In this document: piece after piece, positions 1-8,109 of the stretch | Layout of the letters: every line of letters begins with the position of its first letter | Numbering within the stretch: the first letter of the stretch is position 1 | Assembly (NCBI GenBank): GCA_002457435.1 | Contig: NTLA01000006.1 | Coordinates: forward strand, 53,070-117,069 | Direction: 5' to 3' | Source of the DNA: Acidimicrobiales bacterium MED-G01 | Lineage (GTDB): Bacteria > Actinomycetota > Acidimicrobiia > Acidimicrobiales > Poriferisodalaceae | Length of the DNA: 64,000 nucleotides | Program-made: the position numbers and the translations under genes | Notes under the pieces: model-generated | Told to the model about the DNA's origin: nothing | Databases searched by the model: none | The model's input: only the letters and a program-made list of their open reading frames with translations

Positions 1-100
1 ACCATCCCGAGCTCGGTCACCTAAAACGGTTCGTAAATCATCGAGGATGTTCGCATGAGGAGACGTCTGCACGATGACGAACGTATCGTAGGATGGAGGT

Positions 101-847
101 GTGACGAAGCCCTTAGCGTCATCTAATCCAGATCGAGAATGGTTATCTTTCGAAGATCCGAGCGAACACAGGACTTGGCTCTTCGATATAACCTTCTTGG
201 CGAGCGCTTGGACATGCATCTACGGGGCGGGCTGCCCGGGAGTTGCATCCGAACCAGCGCCAGAAGAGCAGCTTGGGTGTTGCACACACGGGGCCTATAT
301 TTCAGATGATAAGGACCTAGAACACGTTCAGGAGCAAACCAAACACCTCACTCCAGAACTCTGGCAACACCACGACACCGCAGCGAGCCTCGGTGGGTCC
401 TTATGGCAAGACGATGAGGGTTGGTGGAGGACCCGGGTGGTTGATGGGGCTTGCATCTTCCAAAATCGGCCCGAGCACCTCAACGGTGCCGGTTGCGCAT
501 TCCATCACCTAGCTCTCGCAACGGGAACGCAACCGATGGAGCGCAAGCCGGAAATCTGCTGGCAGGCTCCTGTTCGCAGAGAAGACCACGAAACGGTGAC
601 CGGCCATATATACACAATGGTGCGCGAGTGGGAAAAACGTGATTGGGGTGGAGAAGAAACTGATATCTGGTGGTGGTGCACTTCTGACTCACAAGCACAC
701 GTTGGGGCAACACCGGTATATGAGCAGATGGAGGATGAACTGACGACAATTTGCGGCGCGACAGTGTATGGGTGGCTTCGAACAGAACTGGATCGCCGAA
801 ACTCAGAAGCTGTTTTTCTCCCTCACCCGACAGTGAGACGCACCTAG
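101..847 (+). CDS. uncharacterised cysteine-containing protein
   Basis: A 248-residue soluble protein that I do not recognise with certainty. It has cysteines near residues 39, 45, 60 and 61 (CIYGAGC then GCCTHG), which recall the cysteine-rich metal-chelating YkgJ/DUF3109 type, and further cysteines in the middle (GACIF, GAGCAFHH). There is no signal peptide or membrane segment. The GTG start is the only plausible one: an in-frame TAG lies at 89-91 and no other start codon occurs in the first 100 residues. A GGAGG at 96-100 sits almost against the start codon, which is unusually close. The gene converges on the small acidic gene at 858. Metal binding is a guess from the cysteine pattern. Confidence 0.7.
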   Translation: MTKPLASSNPDREWLSFEDPSEHRTWLFDITFLASAWTCIYGAGCPGVASEPAPEEQLGCCTHGAYISDDKDLEHVQEQTKHLTPELWQHHDTAASLGGSLWQDDEGWWRTRVVDGACIFQNRPEHLNGAGCAFHHLALATGTQPMERKPEICWQAPVRREDHETVTGHIYTMVREWEKRDWGGEETDIWWWCTSDSQAHVGATPVYEQMEDELTTICGATVYGWLRTELDRRNSEAVFLPHPTVRRT

Positions 848-857
848 TCCCGAATCG

Positions 858-1091
858 TTAGGGCTTTTCCTCTTCGTTCTCATCCAAATCTGCGTACTTG
901 TCTGCAAGATCAGAATAGTCGTCATCGTACTTATCGGCGAGGTCACCGTATTGATCGTCGGGCGCGTCATCTTCTTCCTTCGAGAACAAGTCAGGTTCAT
1001 CGAATTCGAAATCTTCAACCGAAAATGCGGCAGCATTTTCTCTCTGGAATTTACGCGCCTCTTCGTACCGGCGATGACGACCCTTCTTCAC
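858..1091 (-). CDS. small acidic protein with DLADKY repeats
   Basis: A 77-residue protein with a basic N-terminus (MKKGRHRRYEEARKFQ) and a very acidic C-terminus. The motif DLADKY occurs twice in the tail and a third, partial copy (YADLDEN) follows, so the tail is a short tandem repeat. The layout recalls the small actinobacterial DUF3073 proteins (basic head, Asp/Tyr-rich tail), but I cannot confirm the family. The start is GTG, with GGAG-type purines about 10 bases upstream. The basic head could bind nucleic acid; that is inference only. It lies downstream of and codirectional with the RNase D gene, about 114 bases away. Confidence 0.6.
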   Translation of the reverse strand: MKKGRHRRYEEARKFQRENAAAFSVEDFEFDEPDLFSKEEDDAPDDQYGDLADKYDDDYSDLADKYADLDENEEEKP

Positions 1092-1205
1092 GGATGGCTC
1101 CTCGTCTCCAAACCGTCTACCCGCGACTCCCTACTAGCCACAAAGTGAAACAACGCACAGGAGTCACTTCTTTTCTAGCAGATATTTTGAACAAAAATTG
1201 GGTCG

Positions 1206-2465
1206 TTACCCATCGAAATTCGCTTTATTTTCCGTGACAGAGGCCGAACGGGGTTCGAGAACCAGACCTCCGTCGCTGTCGAATGCTAAAGAGGCGCGTC
1301 CTTCCACTAAATCCGCGATCCTGCTCCCAACAAGGTCGGACCTCCAACCAGTGCCTAGACGAGGGCTTTTAGCTCCTCGAAGCAGGTCGTTGATATCGGA
1401 CCTAGTGGCTAACAACGCAGGGTCAAGAGCTTCATCCTTTGCAACTTGTGAAATCCAGGCCGACACAAGTGTCACTGCTGCCCTCATTTCGTTGCCCAGT
1501 TGAGGACCTTCATCAACATCTAAAGTCGCCACTTCGTCGGCCGTCATTCGCATTCCCTCCGACACCAAACTTAAGATCTCTTGTCCGGCTGCCTCTTTCA
1601 AAGAACGCCCATCAAGGCCGCGAATAGCTTTGAGTTCGGTGACGGTTGTCGGAGCACGTTGCGCTATTCCAACCAGCGCTAAGTCAGACAACACGAACCG
1701 AATGGGAACATCTTTGCGCTGAGCTGTAATTTCTCTCCATTCAGCTAAGACTGATGCCACACAACGCGGCTTTCCGCGCAAATGCCGTGCCTCCTTAATC
1801 CGCGTCCATGCAAGCCCGGGGGACAGATTCGGCTTTGACTTTTGGTGCAATATTTCGCATTCAGTCAGAGCCCAGTCCAAACGTCCAGCCTCTTTGAGGT
1901 CGAAGACGAGCCGGTCATGTACCTCGAACAGATATTTCACATCATTTGCCGCGTAATCCCGTTGGTTCCTTCGAAGTGGCCGTTCAAACCAATCAGTTAA
2001 CCGATCGCCTTTGGGTAACCGCAGTCCTACGTATCTCTCTACTAGCGCCGATAGGGATGGTGTGCTCATGCCGGTGAAACCTGCTGCCACCTGCGTGTCG
2101 AATAAACGCCGCGGTCCGATGCCACATGCACGCTCCAGCACTTCGATGTCTTGGGAGGCGGCATGCATAACGAAGACAACATCACTATCTAAGACTTCAG
2201 CTAACGGCGCCAAATCCACTGCGAGAGGGTCAACGAGAAAAGTTTCGGTATCTACCTTCACTTGGAGCAACGCCACCTTCGGCCAATAGGTTCGCTCCCG
2301 ATGGAATTCAGTATCAAGAGCTACGCGGTTGACTTCGAGCGCTTTCGTGACAACTTCAGCCAGAGCATCTTGCGTTTCCACCCAAGAGTAGGCAACGTCC
2401 TCATTTTCTCCAGCAAGACCATCGTCTGATTCGACGGTTGGCGTTAATCGGCGCGAGCGAGTCAC
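1206..2465 (-). CDS. rnd: ribonuclease D with HRDC domain
   Basis: A 3'-5' exoribonuclease of the DEDDy family, which in known members trims the 3' ends of tRNA and other stable RNAs. The catalytic residues are visible: D51 and E53 (ALDTEFHRE), D106 (HAASQDIEVL), and Y171/D175 (YAANDVKYL). An HRDC domain follows at about residues 215-290. Length (419 residues) fits the actinobacterial form. The GTG start at 2465 shares a 4-base GTGA overlap with the stop of the upstream rhodanese gene, indicating translational coupling. It is the last gene of a minus-strand run starting at pyk. Confidence 0.93.
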   Translation of the reverse strand: MTRSRRLTPTVESDDGLAGENEDVAYSWVETQDALAEVVTKALEVNRVALDTEFHRERTYWPKVALLQVKVDTETFLVDPLAVDLAPLAEVLDSDVVFVMHAASQDIEVLERACGIGPRRLFDTQVAAGFTGMSTPSLSALVERYVGLRLPKGDRLTDWFERPLRRNQRDYAANDVKYLFEVHDRLVFDLKEAGRLDWALTECEILHQKSKPNLSPGLAWTRIKEARHLRGKPRCVASVLAEWREITAQRKDVPIRFVLSDLALVGIAQRAPTTVTELKAIRGLDGRSLKEAAGQEILSLVSEGMRMTADEVATLDVDEGPQLGNEMRAAVTLVSAWISQVAKDEALDPALLATRSDINDLLRGAKSPRLGTGWRSDLVGSRIADLVEGRASLAFDSDGGLVLEPRSASVTENKANFDG

Positions 2466-2779
2466 CTAGCTCCAGACTCAACGGTGCGTTCCGAATCAAG
2501 CCAAGCAAGGACGCCCCCAGTGACGTTGAACGCATCGATGCCCTGAGTACGCAGGTACCCACATGCTTCGGCACTTCTAACTCCACTTCGGCAAATAACG
2601 TAAACGGGCCCGTCGGTTGGAATTTCATCTAGGCGAGCAACGACCTCACCCAGGGGCATGAGTCGACTGCCTACAACACGACCCTCATCCCATTCGGCCT
2701 GTTCTCGAACGTCTATGACCACAGCGCTGTTGGCAATCTGGCCTTCCAACTCGTCAACTGAAATTTCGGGAACGTTCAT
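2462..2779 (-). CDS. rhodanese-like sulfurtransferase
   Basis: A single-domain rhodanese of about 105 residues, a family that moves sulfane sulfur or acts as a thiol carrier in the cytoplasm. The active-site loop CRSGVRS (C63) follows the usual strand VYVI, and the N-terminal VIDVRE motif is present. I chose ATG 2779 over the in-frame ATG at 2794 because a strong GGGAGG (plus-strand 2787-2792) lies 7 bases before 2779. It sits between mobA and rnd and overlaps rnd by 4 bases. The active-site cysteine is encoded by a normal Cys codon. Confidence 0.88.
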   Translation of the reverse strand: MNVPEISVDELEGQIANSAVVIDVREQAEWDEGRVVGSRLMPLGEVVARLDEIPTDGPVYVICRSGVRSAEACGYLRTQGIDAFNVTGGVLAWLDSERTVESGAR

Positions 2780-2807
2780 ATATCGACCTCCCATTCAGAG
2801 GATACAT

Positions 2808-3374
2808 CTAGCTTCCGCGATTCTTGATCGTTAAGTCGTCAACTAAGGCTTCGAATTGTGTTGGGGTGTTTATATTCTGCGTCTCTTCTGCGGAGGCGTC
2901 GACCACCTCAACATCGGCATCCTTCAGCACAAGCTTGGGCCCACGCTGTCCGGCTTCATAACCGGCCTTAAGTAGACCAATTGATGACTCTTTATAAAGG
3001 CCGATCAGTGGTTGCAATCGGACGCATTTAGCTAAGACAACTGGTTTGTCGGTCCTCACCCCAGCGCTCACTATTGTTCGGAATAGTTTTGCAGATACAA
3101 GAGGCACGTCACATGGGCAAACCAAGATGTCACCTAACCGTTCTATCGCGCTGATTAGAACATGCAGAGGACCTTGGCCACCGATCACGTCAGGTAAAAT
3201 CGGCAGCTTCACTCCGTCCTGGCCTCCAAGCGCAAGCACCGGCTCCACTCCAGCCTGGCCCATGGCGTCGGCAACCCATTCGGCCATCGGACGGCCAGCT
3301 AGCACCAAAGATGCTTTGTCCTGGTGCATGCGCGTCGATGCGCCGCCGCAAAGTACAGCGCCAGTAATTTTCAT
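2808..3374 (-). CDS. mobA: molybdenum cofactor guanylyltransferase
   Basis: A nucleotidyltransferase of the MobA type that attaches GMP to molybdopterin, forming the guanine dinucleotide cofactor of DMSO-reductase-family enzymes. The signature LCGGASTRM-x2-DK is at residues 8-20 and a metal-binding DVPLV motif follows in the middle. Length (188 residues) is normal. I chose ATG 3374 because MobA proteins begin only a few residues before LCGG and because this ATG overlaps the stop of the DUF3151 gene (ATGA, 3371-3374). A longer in-frame start at 3425 is unlikely. A likely client enzyme is the molybdopterin oxidoreductase at 56134. Confidence 0.87.
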   Translation of the reverse strand: MKITGAVLCGGASTRMHQDKASLVLAGRPMAEWVADAMGQAGVEPVLALGGQDGVKLPILPDVIGGQGPLHVLISAIERLGDILVCPCDVPLVSAKLFRTIVSAGVRTDKPVVLAKCVRLQPLIGLYKESSIGLLKAGYEAGQRGPKLVLKDADVEVVDASAEETQNINTPTQFEALVDDLTIKNRGS

Positions 3375-3811
3375 TCCGAGTCTGGCACTCCGGACGGATC
3401 CAGCTGCATTAGGAACTGAGCACACCTCTCGGCCTCATCAAGTTCATTGATCGCCACCGCACATCGATGTAAGCCGAGCAATGCTCTCAAGAAACCGTTA
3501 TTGGTGTGTTCGCTCCACCTCACGTAACCGCTCCCTCGCCAACCCGATGCACGCAGCGTGTCTAGCCCTCGGTGATAGCCGACTCTGAAGTAGGCGTAAG
3601 CCTCGGTGGGATCTTCACTCAGATTACCCAGAGCAACCCAGGCGTCCAGATAACGCGGCCATCGGCCAGCGACGGCGGCAGCCATCTTCTTCTTGTCCGA
3701 ATCTGAGGCCCTGAGCGCCTCTTCCAAAGCGGACACAGCCTCCGCTTCGTATTGAGGGATGACTGTTTCTGGCAGGCCACCTGTCGTCAGGTGAATTGGC
3801 TGTTCCGGCAT
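3371..3811 (-). CDS. DUF3151 family protein
   Basis: A 146-residue cytoplasmic protein recognised as DUF3151, a family I know from Actinobacteria and whose function is unknown. Typical stretches are present: EAYAYFRVGYHRGLD, GWRGSGYVRWS, and NNGFLRALLGLHRC followed by ERCAQFL near the C-terminus. The helical composition and spacing resemble TPR-like folds. It overlaps mobA by 4 bases and follows an alpha/beta hydrolase gene by 23 bases, so it is probably cotranscribed with pyk and mobA. This is one of the clearer taxonomic markers in the window. Confidence 0.85.
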   Translation of the reverse strand: MPEQPIHLTTGGLPETVIPQYEAEAVSALEEALRASDSDKKKMAAAVAGRWPRYLDAWVALGNLSEDPTEAYAYFRVGYHRGLDTLRASGWRGSGYVRWSEHTNNGFLRALLGLHRCAVAINELDEAERCAQFLMQLDPSGVPDSE

Positions 3812-3834
3812 GTGCTGACTTTACCTCCGTTGCC

Positions 3835-4593
3835 TTAATTTGGCTTGGACGCCAATTCAAGGACGTCCGCTACGAGTTTCGCAACCTCTCGAGAATGCGA
3901 CATTGGGGCGTCATGTTTGGCCCCCGGAATTTGCACCACGCTGGCTCGTGGCCCTTCATCGGCGAAGACTGTGGCTGCTCTTTGCGCGTGCGCACCAGAT
4001 AATTCGCCCACCGCAAGAATTAGCGGGACCTGGACGTCCGCTATTCGATACTGCTGACTTATTTGGGTGTTCAGCTCGTGAACCATTAACGTTCCGAGGT
4101 TTCGCAGTTTCAAGTGGGTGTTTGCCGGCAAGTCTCGCCAGCGACCCTCTCCAATCATCCGTTTGACGAAGTGTTCGGCTGCATCGCCCGGATCAATCTC
4201 AGCTCCGGGCGGCGAAGGCCACCACGATTCCCAACCACGGGGAGCTTCATAAGAAATTGCTGCGCGTATCGCGGGATTGGATCGACTCGCGGCAGCAAGG
4301 GCGACACTTCCTCCGTAGCTGTGACCGAAGAGCACTGTGGGTCTGTCTCCGACTACGACCTCGAGATCGTCGACGTGTTGATCGAAGGTGCAGGGAATCC
4401 CCGAAAGTTCTGAGCGTCCATATCCTCGCCGGTCATATCGGACCACATCGCACTCTCTAATTTTTCTGGCGACCCGAATCATTCCAGCTGCTCGGTCGAC
4501 CGCTCCGTGGATCATCACGACCTGCAGCGGCGTGTTGATAGAAGGGCCGCGATAAATAGCTAATCCATTCTTATTTTCCTGAAATCCTGTCAC
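3835..4593 (-). CDS. alpha/beta hydrolase
   Basis: A 252-residue cytoplasmic alpha/beta-hydrolase-fold protein of unknown substrate. The nucleophile elbow GHSYGGS places the serine at residue 92, the oxyanion HG is at 29-30, and the probable catalytic histidine is in KHDAPMS near residue 225. No signal peptide is visible. It begins 3 bases after the end of pyk and precedes DUF3151, so it is in the pyk operon. Proteins of this kind may be esterases, lactonases or thioesterases; the sequence does not decide. Confidence 0.82.
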   Translation of the reverse strand: MTGFQENKNGLAIYRGPSINTPLQVVMIHGAVDRAAGMIRVARKIRECDVVRYDRRGYGRSELSGIPCTFDQHVDDLEVVVGDRPTVLFGHSYGGSVALAAASRSNPAIRAAISYEAPRGWESWWPSPPGAEIDPGDAAEHFVKRMIGEGRWRDLPANTHLKLRNLGTLMVHELNTQISQQYRIADVQVPLILAVGELSGAHAQRAATVFADEGPRASVVQIPGAKHDAPMSHSREVAKLVADVLELASKPN

Positions 4594-4596
4594 TGA

Positions 4597-6030
4597 TCAG
4601 GGAACTCGCAGCACCCTGAGGGTGTCAGTCGCGTGGGTTGCGGCACTTGAGCCGGACACGACGACCACCGTGTCCCCACTACGAACCACTCCCACTCGAG
4701 CCGCTGTGGCCACCGCCTCTTCAGCAGTTGCCGCTGGCGTTGCCTGTTCGTTGAAAATCAATGGTCGTGTCCCCCATGACAGTGAAAGCTGGTTAGCAGT
4801 GCGGTCATCGAAAGTCATTCCGAAGAGTGGGACTGTCGGCCTGAATCGGGCGACACTTCGAACAGTGAAACCTGAACGACTCAAACAAATGATCGCCTCC
4901 GCATCAGTGTCAGTGGCTGTGCGCGCTGCAGCCATGGTGAGAGCATCAGTCACGCGTAAATAGGCAGCGTCAGATTTCGATTCCCTACGGATCGCCTGAA
5001 TGTGTTCAGACCAACTCTCATAACTAAATTTCTCATCAGCCCGGGCAGTTATTCTGGCCATGGTTCGAACGGCATTGATAGGGTCCCGCCCGATCGCCGT
5101 CTCTCCACTCAGCATGACAGCAGATGTCCCGTCGAACACTGCGTTTGCTATATCTGAAGCTTCAGCACGAGTTGGAGTAGGCGCCGAGACCATCGACTCA
5201 AGCATTTGAGTCGCGGTGATTGCTGGTCGTCCAAGAGCAATACATTCTTGGATGATGTGTTTTTGGAGGTGCGGCAATTCTTCTATATCTTCCTCGGTCC
5301 CCAAATCTCCTCTTGCCACCATCACTGCCCCTGATGCCTCAATGATGCCCTCCAGGTTCGACACCGCGGCTTTTGTTTCGATCTTTGCGATAATCATTGG
5401 CCCACGCGGGGCTGGTTCCACACCTAACCGCCTGATGTCGTGGGCTGAACGCACAAAGGATAGAGCCACCATGTCCGTACCCAGCTCAACAAAGGTGTCC
5501 AGGAGGGTTAAATCATGATCAGTTGGGGAACTGAGCCGGAGGCGGTCCGACGGAATATGAATACCAGGACGCCCCTCGAGTCGTCCTCCATGAACCACGC
5601 GAGCCTTTAGGCGATCACCTTCACTTTCTTCTACTTTGACTACGACTTGGCCATCACCGAATGACAGGCTGTCGCCGAGTTGGACATCTTGCAGCAAGTT
5701 CGGATAGTCGACGTTTATAAAATCACTCGAACTGTCTGAGCCCTCGACGCCGAGAGATACCTGAGTGTCCTCGATAAGTTCGACACCCCCCTCGTTGAAA
5801 GGCGCGCAACGAATTTTCGGCCCAGGTAAATCCACCACAATCCCAACGTGTTTCCCCAGATTCGATGCCACCTTCCGAACCATGTGGAATTTTTCCACCT
5901 GCTCGTCGAGAGTGCCGTGGGCCAAACCAATACGAGCGACATCCATCCCGGCTTCGATCATCCCCCGAAGAGTTGACTCATCCTCAGAGGCTGGGCCAAT
6001 AGTCGCGATGATTTTAGTTCGTCGTGCCAT
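4597..6030 (-). CDS. pyk: pyruvate kinase (Lys117 type, probably K+-independent)
   Basis: Catalyses phosphoenolpyruvate + ADP to pyruvate + ATP, the last step of glycolysis. Diagnostic motifs are present: TKIIATIGPAS, IIAKIETKAA with the catalytic lysine, ARGDLGTE, ITATQMLESM and SGETAIGRDP. Two sites differ from the K+-dependent muscle-type enzyme. The usual RLNFSHG is RIGLAHG (residues 33-39), losing the Asn and Ser that bind K+, and the usual DTKGPEIR is DLPGPKIR (67-74), with Leu for Thr and Lys for Glu. Lys at that position is known from K+-independent pyruvate kinases. I chose ATG 6030, in line with the family; a GTG at 6039 is possible. GGAGG is only 2 bases before 6030. Confidence 0.93.
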   Translation of the reverse strand: MARRTKIIATIGPASEDESTLRGMIEAGMDVARIGLAHGTLDEQVEKFHMVRKVASNLGKHVGIVVDLPGPKIRCAPFNEGGVELIEDTQVSLGVEGSDSSSDFINVDYPNLLQDVQLGDSLSFGDGQVVVKVEESEGDRLKARVVHGGRLEGRPGIHIPSDRLRLSSPTDHDLTLLDTFVELGTDMVALSFVRSAHDIRRLGVEPAPRGPMIIAKIETKAAVSNLEGIIEASGAVMVARGDLGTEEDIEELPHLQKHIIQECIALGRPAITATQMLESMVSAPTPTRAEASDIANAVFDGTSAVMLSGETAIGRDPINAVRTMARITARADEKFSYESWSEHIQAIRRESKSDAAYLRVTDALTMAAARTATDTDAEAIICLSRSGFTVRSVARFRPTVPLFGMTFDDRTANQLSLSWGTRPLIFNEQATPAATAEEAVATAARVGVVRSGDTVVVVSGSSAATHATDTLRVLRVP

Positions 6031-6146
6031 TACCTCCACGGTACCGAGACATCACGAAAAGGCCAGAAAGAATTTGTACTGTTCATCGGATCGTCAATAA
6101 GCCCGAAATGGCGACCGGGTCCTCTGAAGCCCTATGGTCAACCCCG
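6031..6146. promoter_or_regulatory. divergent promoter region, pyk / histidine phosphatase
   Basis: The 116 bases between the pyk start (minus) and the phosphatase start (plus) should hold both promoters. The only clear element is GGAGG for pyk at plus-strand 6033-6037. I see no convincing -35/-10 pair. Confidence 0.35.
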
Positions 6147-6764
6147 ATGGAATTGATCTTCGTTCGTCACGGCAGACCACAGCAGATTCAAAATTCGGAT
6201 GGCACTCCAGCCGATCCTCCACTTGCAAAAATCGGGCGAGAGCAAGCTTTGGCTGTTGCTTCTTGGTTGAGCGAAGAGTCCATCGACCACATCTACACGA
6301 GCCCCATGCGCCGCGCTCGTGAGACCTGTCAACCGATTGAGGAGGCCTTGGGCCTCACGGCCACCGTCCACGACGACATCAGCGAGTTTGATAGAGACTC
6401 CAGTTCTTACGTTCCTATGGAAGTCCTAAAAGAGACGAACCGTAAAGCATGGGAGCGCATGGCATCTGGTGCGATGAGTAGTTCCCCAGAAACGCTTTCA
6501 AGTTGGTACACCGCCACAGTGACCCAAGTTGAAGCAATCGTCCGGGGCCACAGCGGTCAGCGTGTCGCTGTTGTGTGCCATGGGGGTGTGATCAACGCCT
6601 ACCTAGCACGGTGCCTTGAGTTTGATATTCAGGGTTTTATGAAATTCGATGTTGATTACACGTCAGTGACTCGAGTCTTGGCTTCAGAAGCCGGGCACAG
6701 GAGCGTGAAATCGGTTAACGAGACAGCACACTTTCGCAATCAACCGCATTTAATGGTGCGCTGA
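6147..6764 (+). CDS. histidine phosphatase (phosphoglycerate mutase-like)
   Basis: A 205-residue protein of the histidine phosphatase superfamily. The phospho-acceptor motif RHG is at residues 7-9 (MELIFVRHG), the arginine-containing SPMRRARETC follows, and the second catalytic histidine is in VVCHGGV. I chose ATG 6147, which puts RHG at its usual distance from the N-terminus; in-frame ATGs at 6024 and 6108 would add an unconserved extension. No Shine-Dalgarno is seen, so the message may be leaderless. The substrate cannot be told; relatives act on sugar phosphates, phosphoproteins or cobalamin intermediates. Transcribed away from pyk. Confidence 0.85.
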   Translation: MELIFVRHGRPQQIQNSDGTPADPPLAKIGREQALAVASWLSEESIDHIYTSPMRRARETCQPIEEALGLTATVHDDISEFDRDSSSYVPMEVLKETNRKAWERMASGAMSSSPETLSSWYTATVTQVEAIVRGHSGQRVAVVCHGGVINAYLARCLEFDIQGFMKFDVDYTSVTRVLASEAGHRSVKSVNETAHFRNQPHLMVR

Positions 6765-6778
6765 CAAAGCTTTCGAAA

Positions 6779-7966
6779 TTAGTTGTTTGGAACTTCCGAA
6801 AATGGCAACTCTTTGTCAGTTCTTACGTCGCCAGGGAGACCCAATACTCGCTCGCCTAAAATATTTCGCATTACTTCGGACGTTCCGCCCTCAATCGAGT
6901 TAGCCCTTGAACGCAAGAATTGCTGTTGGGTGCTGGCAAGGCCCATGGCGGTTCCTGAACGTTCAATCGAGTAAGAGTCGTACAACATTCCTTGAGAGCC
7001 CAGGAGCTCGACATTGAACTCATGAATGTCCTGGTTATTTTCAGCAAAAGCGAGCTTTCCTGTCGAGCCTTCGGGGCCCGGGACTCCCTTTGCTCTATTT
7101 TGACTCGCTCTGATGTTTGTCAGGCGAGCTACCTCGGACTTGGCCCAAAGCGCCATAAGGCGGTCTCTCAAGGCTGAAGTCTTCCTGGCTTCTTCCATTT
7201 CTGCCCAGAGGCGAACTGAATCACTTATTGGCCCTGATCCACGAGGAGCCTGTCCGCCTCCTATGGCGACTCGTTCGTTCATCAAAGTCGTCAACGCGAC
7301 CCGCCATCCATCTCCCGGTTCTCCCAATCTTTCGGAATCAGGTATCCGTGCGTCTGTGAAATAGACTTCGTTAAATTCAGCGTCTCCAGTCATCTGACGC
7401 AGAGGGCGAACTTCTACTCCGGGTTGGTCCATATCGACGACGAAGTAGGACAAACCTTTGTGTTTCGGGGCTTCTGGGTCGGTCCGCGTAACCAGACAAC
7501 CCCAACGGGATACGTGAGCAAGGGTGGTCCAAACTTTCTGTCCATTAACAATCCACTCCTCTCCATCTTTAACGGCGTGACTTGTTAAACCGGCGACGTC
7601 GCTTCCAGCTGATGGTTCGGAGAAAAGCTGGCACCAAATCTCTTCGGTGCTAAATAGCGGCCGTAAATACCGTTGCTTCTGGTTTTCGCTTCCATGGGTA
7701 TACACGGTCGGTCCACACATGCCGTATCCGATGGGGTTCCGTGGCCAGCACATAGGGGCACCCGCTTCAACGAGCTGAGCATTTACATGCCCTTGAAGCT
7801 TCGGTGCCATACCTAAACCTCCGAATTCTTCGTCGAAATGAATCCAAGCGAGGCCAAGATCGTACTGCGCTCCCAAAAAATCAACCCTTGATCCAGCGGG
7901 ATCGTGTTCCCGAAGTAGCTGTTGCACTAACGAGTCGAGGTGTTTTTCTTCCTTATCAGAGTCCAC
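6779..7966 (-). CDS. acyl-CoA dehydrogenase
   Basis: A flavin-dependent acyl-CoA dehydrogenase that introduces an alpha-beta double bond into an acyl-CoA. Family motifs are present: WCQLFSEPSAGSDVAGL, VNGQKVWTT, MTGDAEFNEVYFTDARIP, and the C-terminal EGGTSEVMRNILGERVLGLP. I favour GTG 7966, preceded by GGAGG (plus-strand 7971-7975) at 4 bases, over ATG 8008, which has no ribosome site. It is one of four acyl-CoA dehydrogenases in the window, and its nearest relatives in style are those at 30542 and 39789. The substrate is unknown; this group often handles branched, steroid or aromatic side-chain acyl-CoAs. Confidence 0.9.
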   Translation of the reverse strand: MDSDKEEKHLDSLVQQLLREHDPAGSRVDFLGAQYDLGLAWIHFDEEFGGLGMAPKLQGHVNAQLVEAGAPMCWPRNPIGYGMCGPTVYTHGSENQKQRYLRPLFSTEEIWCQLFSEPSAGSDVAGLTSHAVKDGEEWIVNGQKVWTTLAHVSRWGCLVTRTDPEAPKHKGLSYFVVDMDQPGVEVRPLRQMTGDAEFNEVYFTDARIPDSERLGEPGDGWRVALTTLMNERVAIGGGQAPRGSGPISDSVRLWAEMEEARKTSALRDRLMALWAKSEVARLTNIRASQNRAKGVPGPEGSTGKLAFAENNQDIHEFNVELLGSQGMLYDSYSIERSGTAMGLASTQQQFLRSRANSIEGGTSEVMRNILGERVLGLPGDVRTDKELPFSEVPNN

Positions 7967-8071
7967 ATTTCCTCCAGGGGTTCTCGCGATCAGGCCTACA
8001 GTTTGCATCGTCGTGCTGGATAATGCGAAATTGCTCTGAAGAGAGGCGGACCGTCCACTCGACCGCTCTTA

Positions 8072-8095
8072 CGGCAGGCTTTGTGATGACTGCCG
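8072..8095. repeat. 6-bp inverted repeat between SirB1-like and acyl-CoA dehydrogenase genes
   Basis: CGGCAG at 8072-8077 is the exact inverse of CTGCCG at 8090-8095, with a 12-base spacer. It lies after the end of the SirB1-like gene's downstream neighbour region and before the acyl-CoA dehydrogenase, both on the minus strand. It has no T-run, so it may be an operator or a weak hairpin. Confidence 0.3.
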
Positions 8096-8109
8096 GCAAC
8101 ACAATGCAC

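Noticed and set aside
1..100. Gene or RNA at the left edge
   Set aside because: Only short frames with stops are seen; the ATG at 74 meets a stop at 89-91.
480..749. Minus-strand open frame inside the first gene
   Set aside because: Its translation has no recognisable motif and it lies wholly inside the plus-strand gene; it is a shadow frame.
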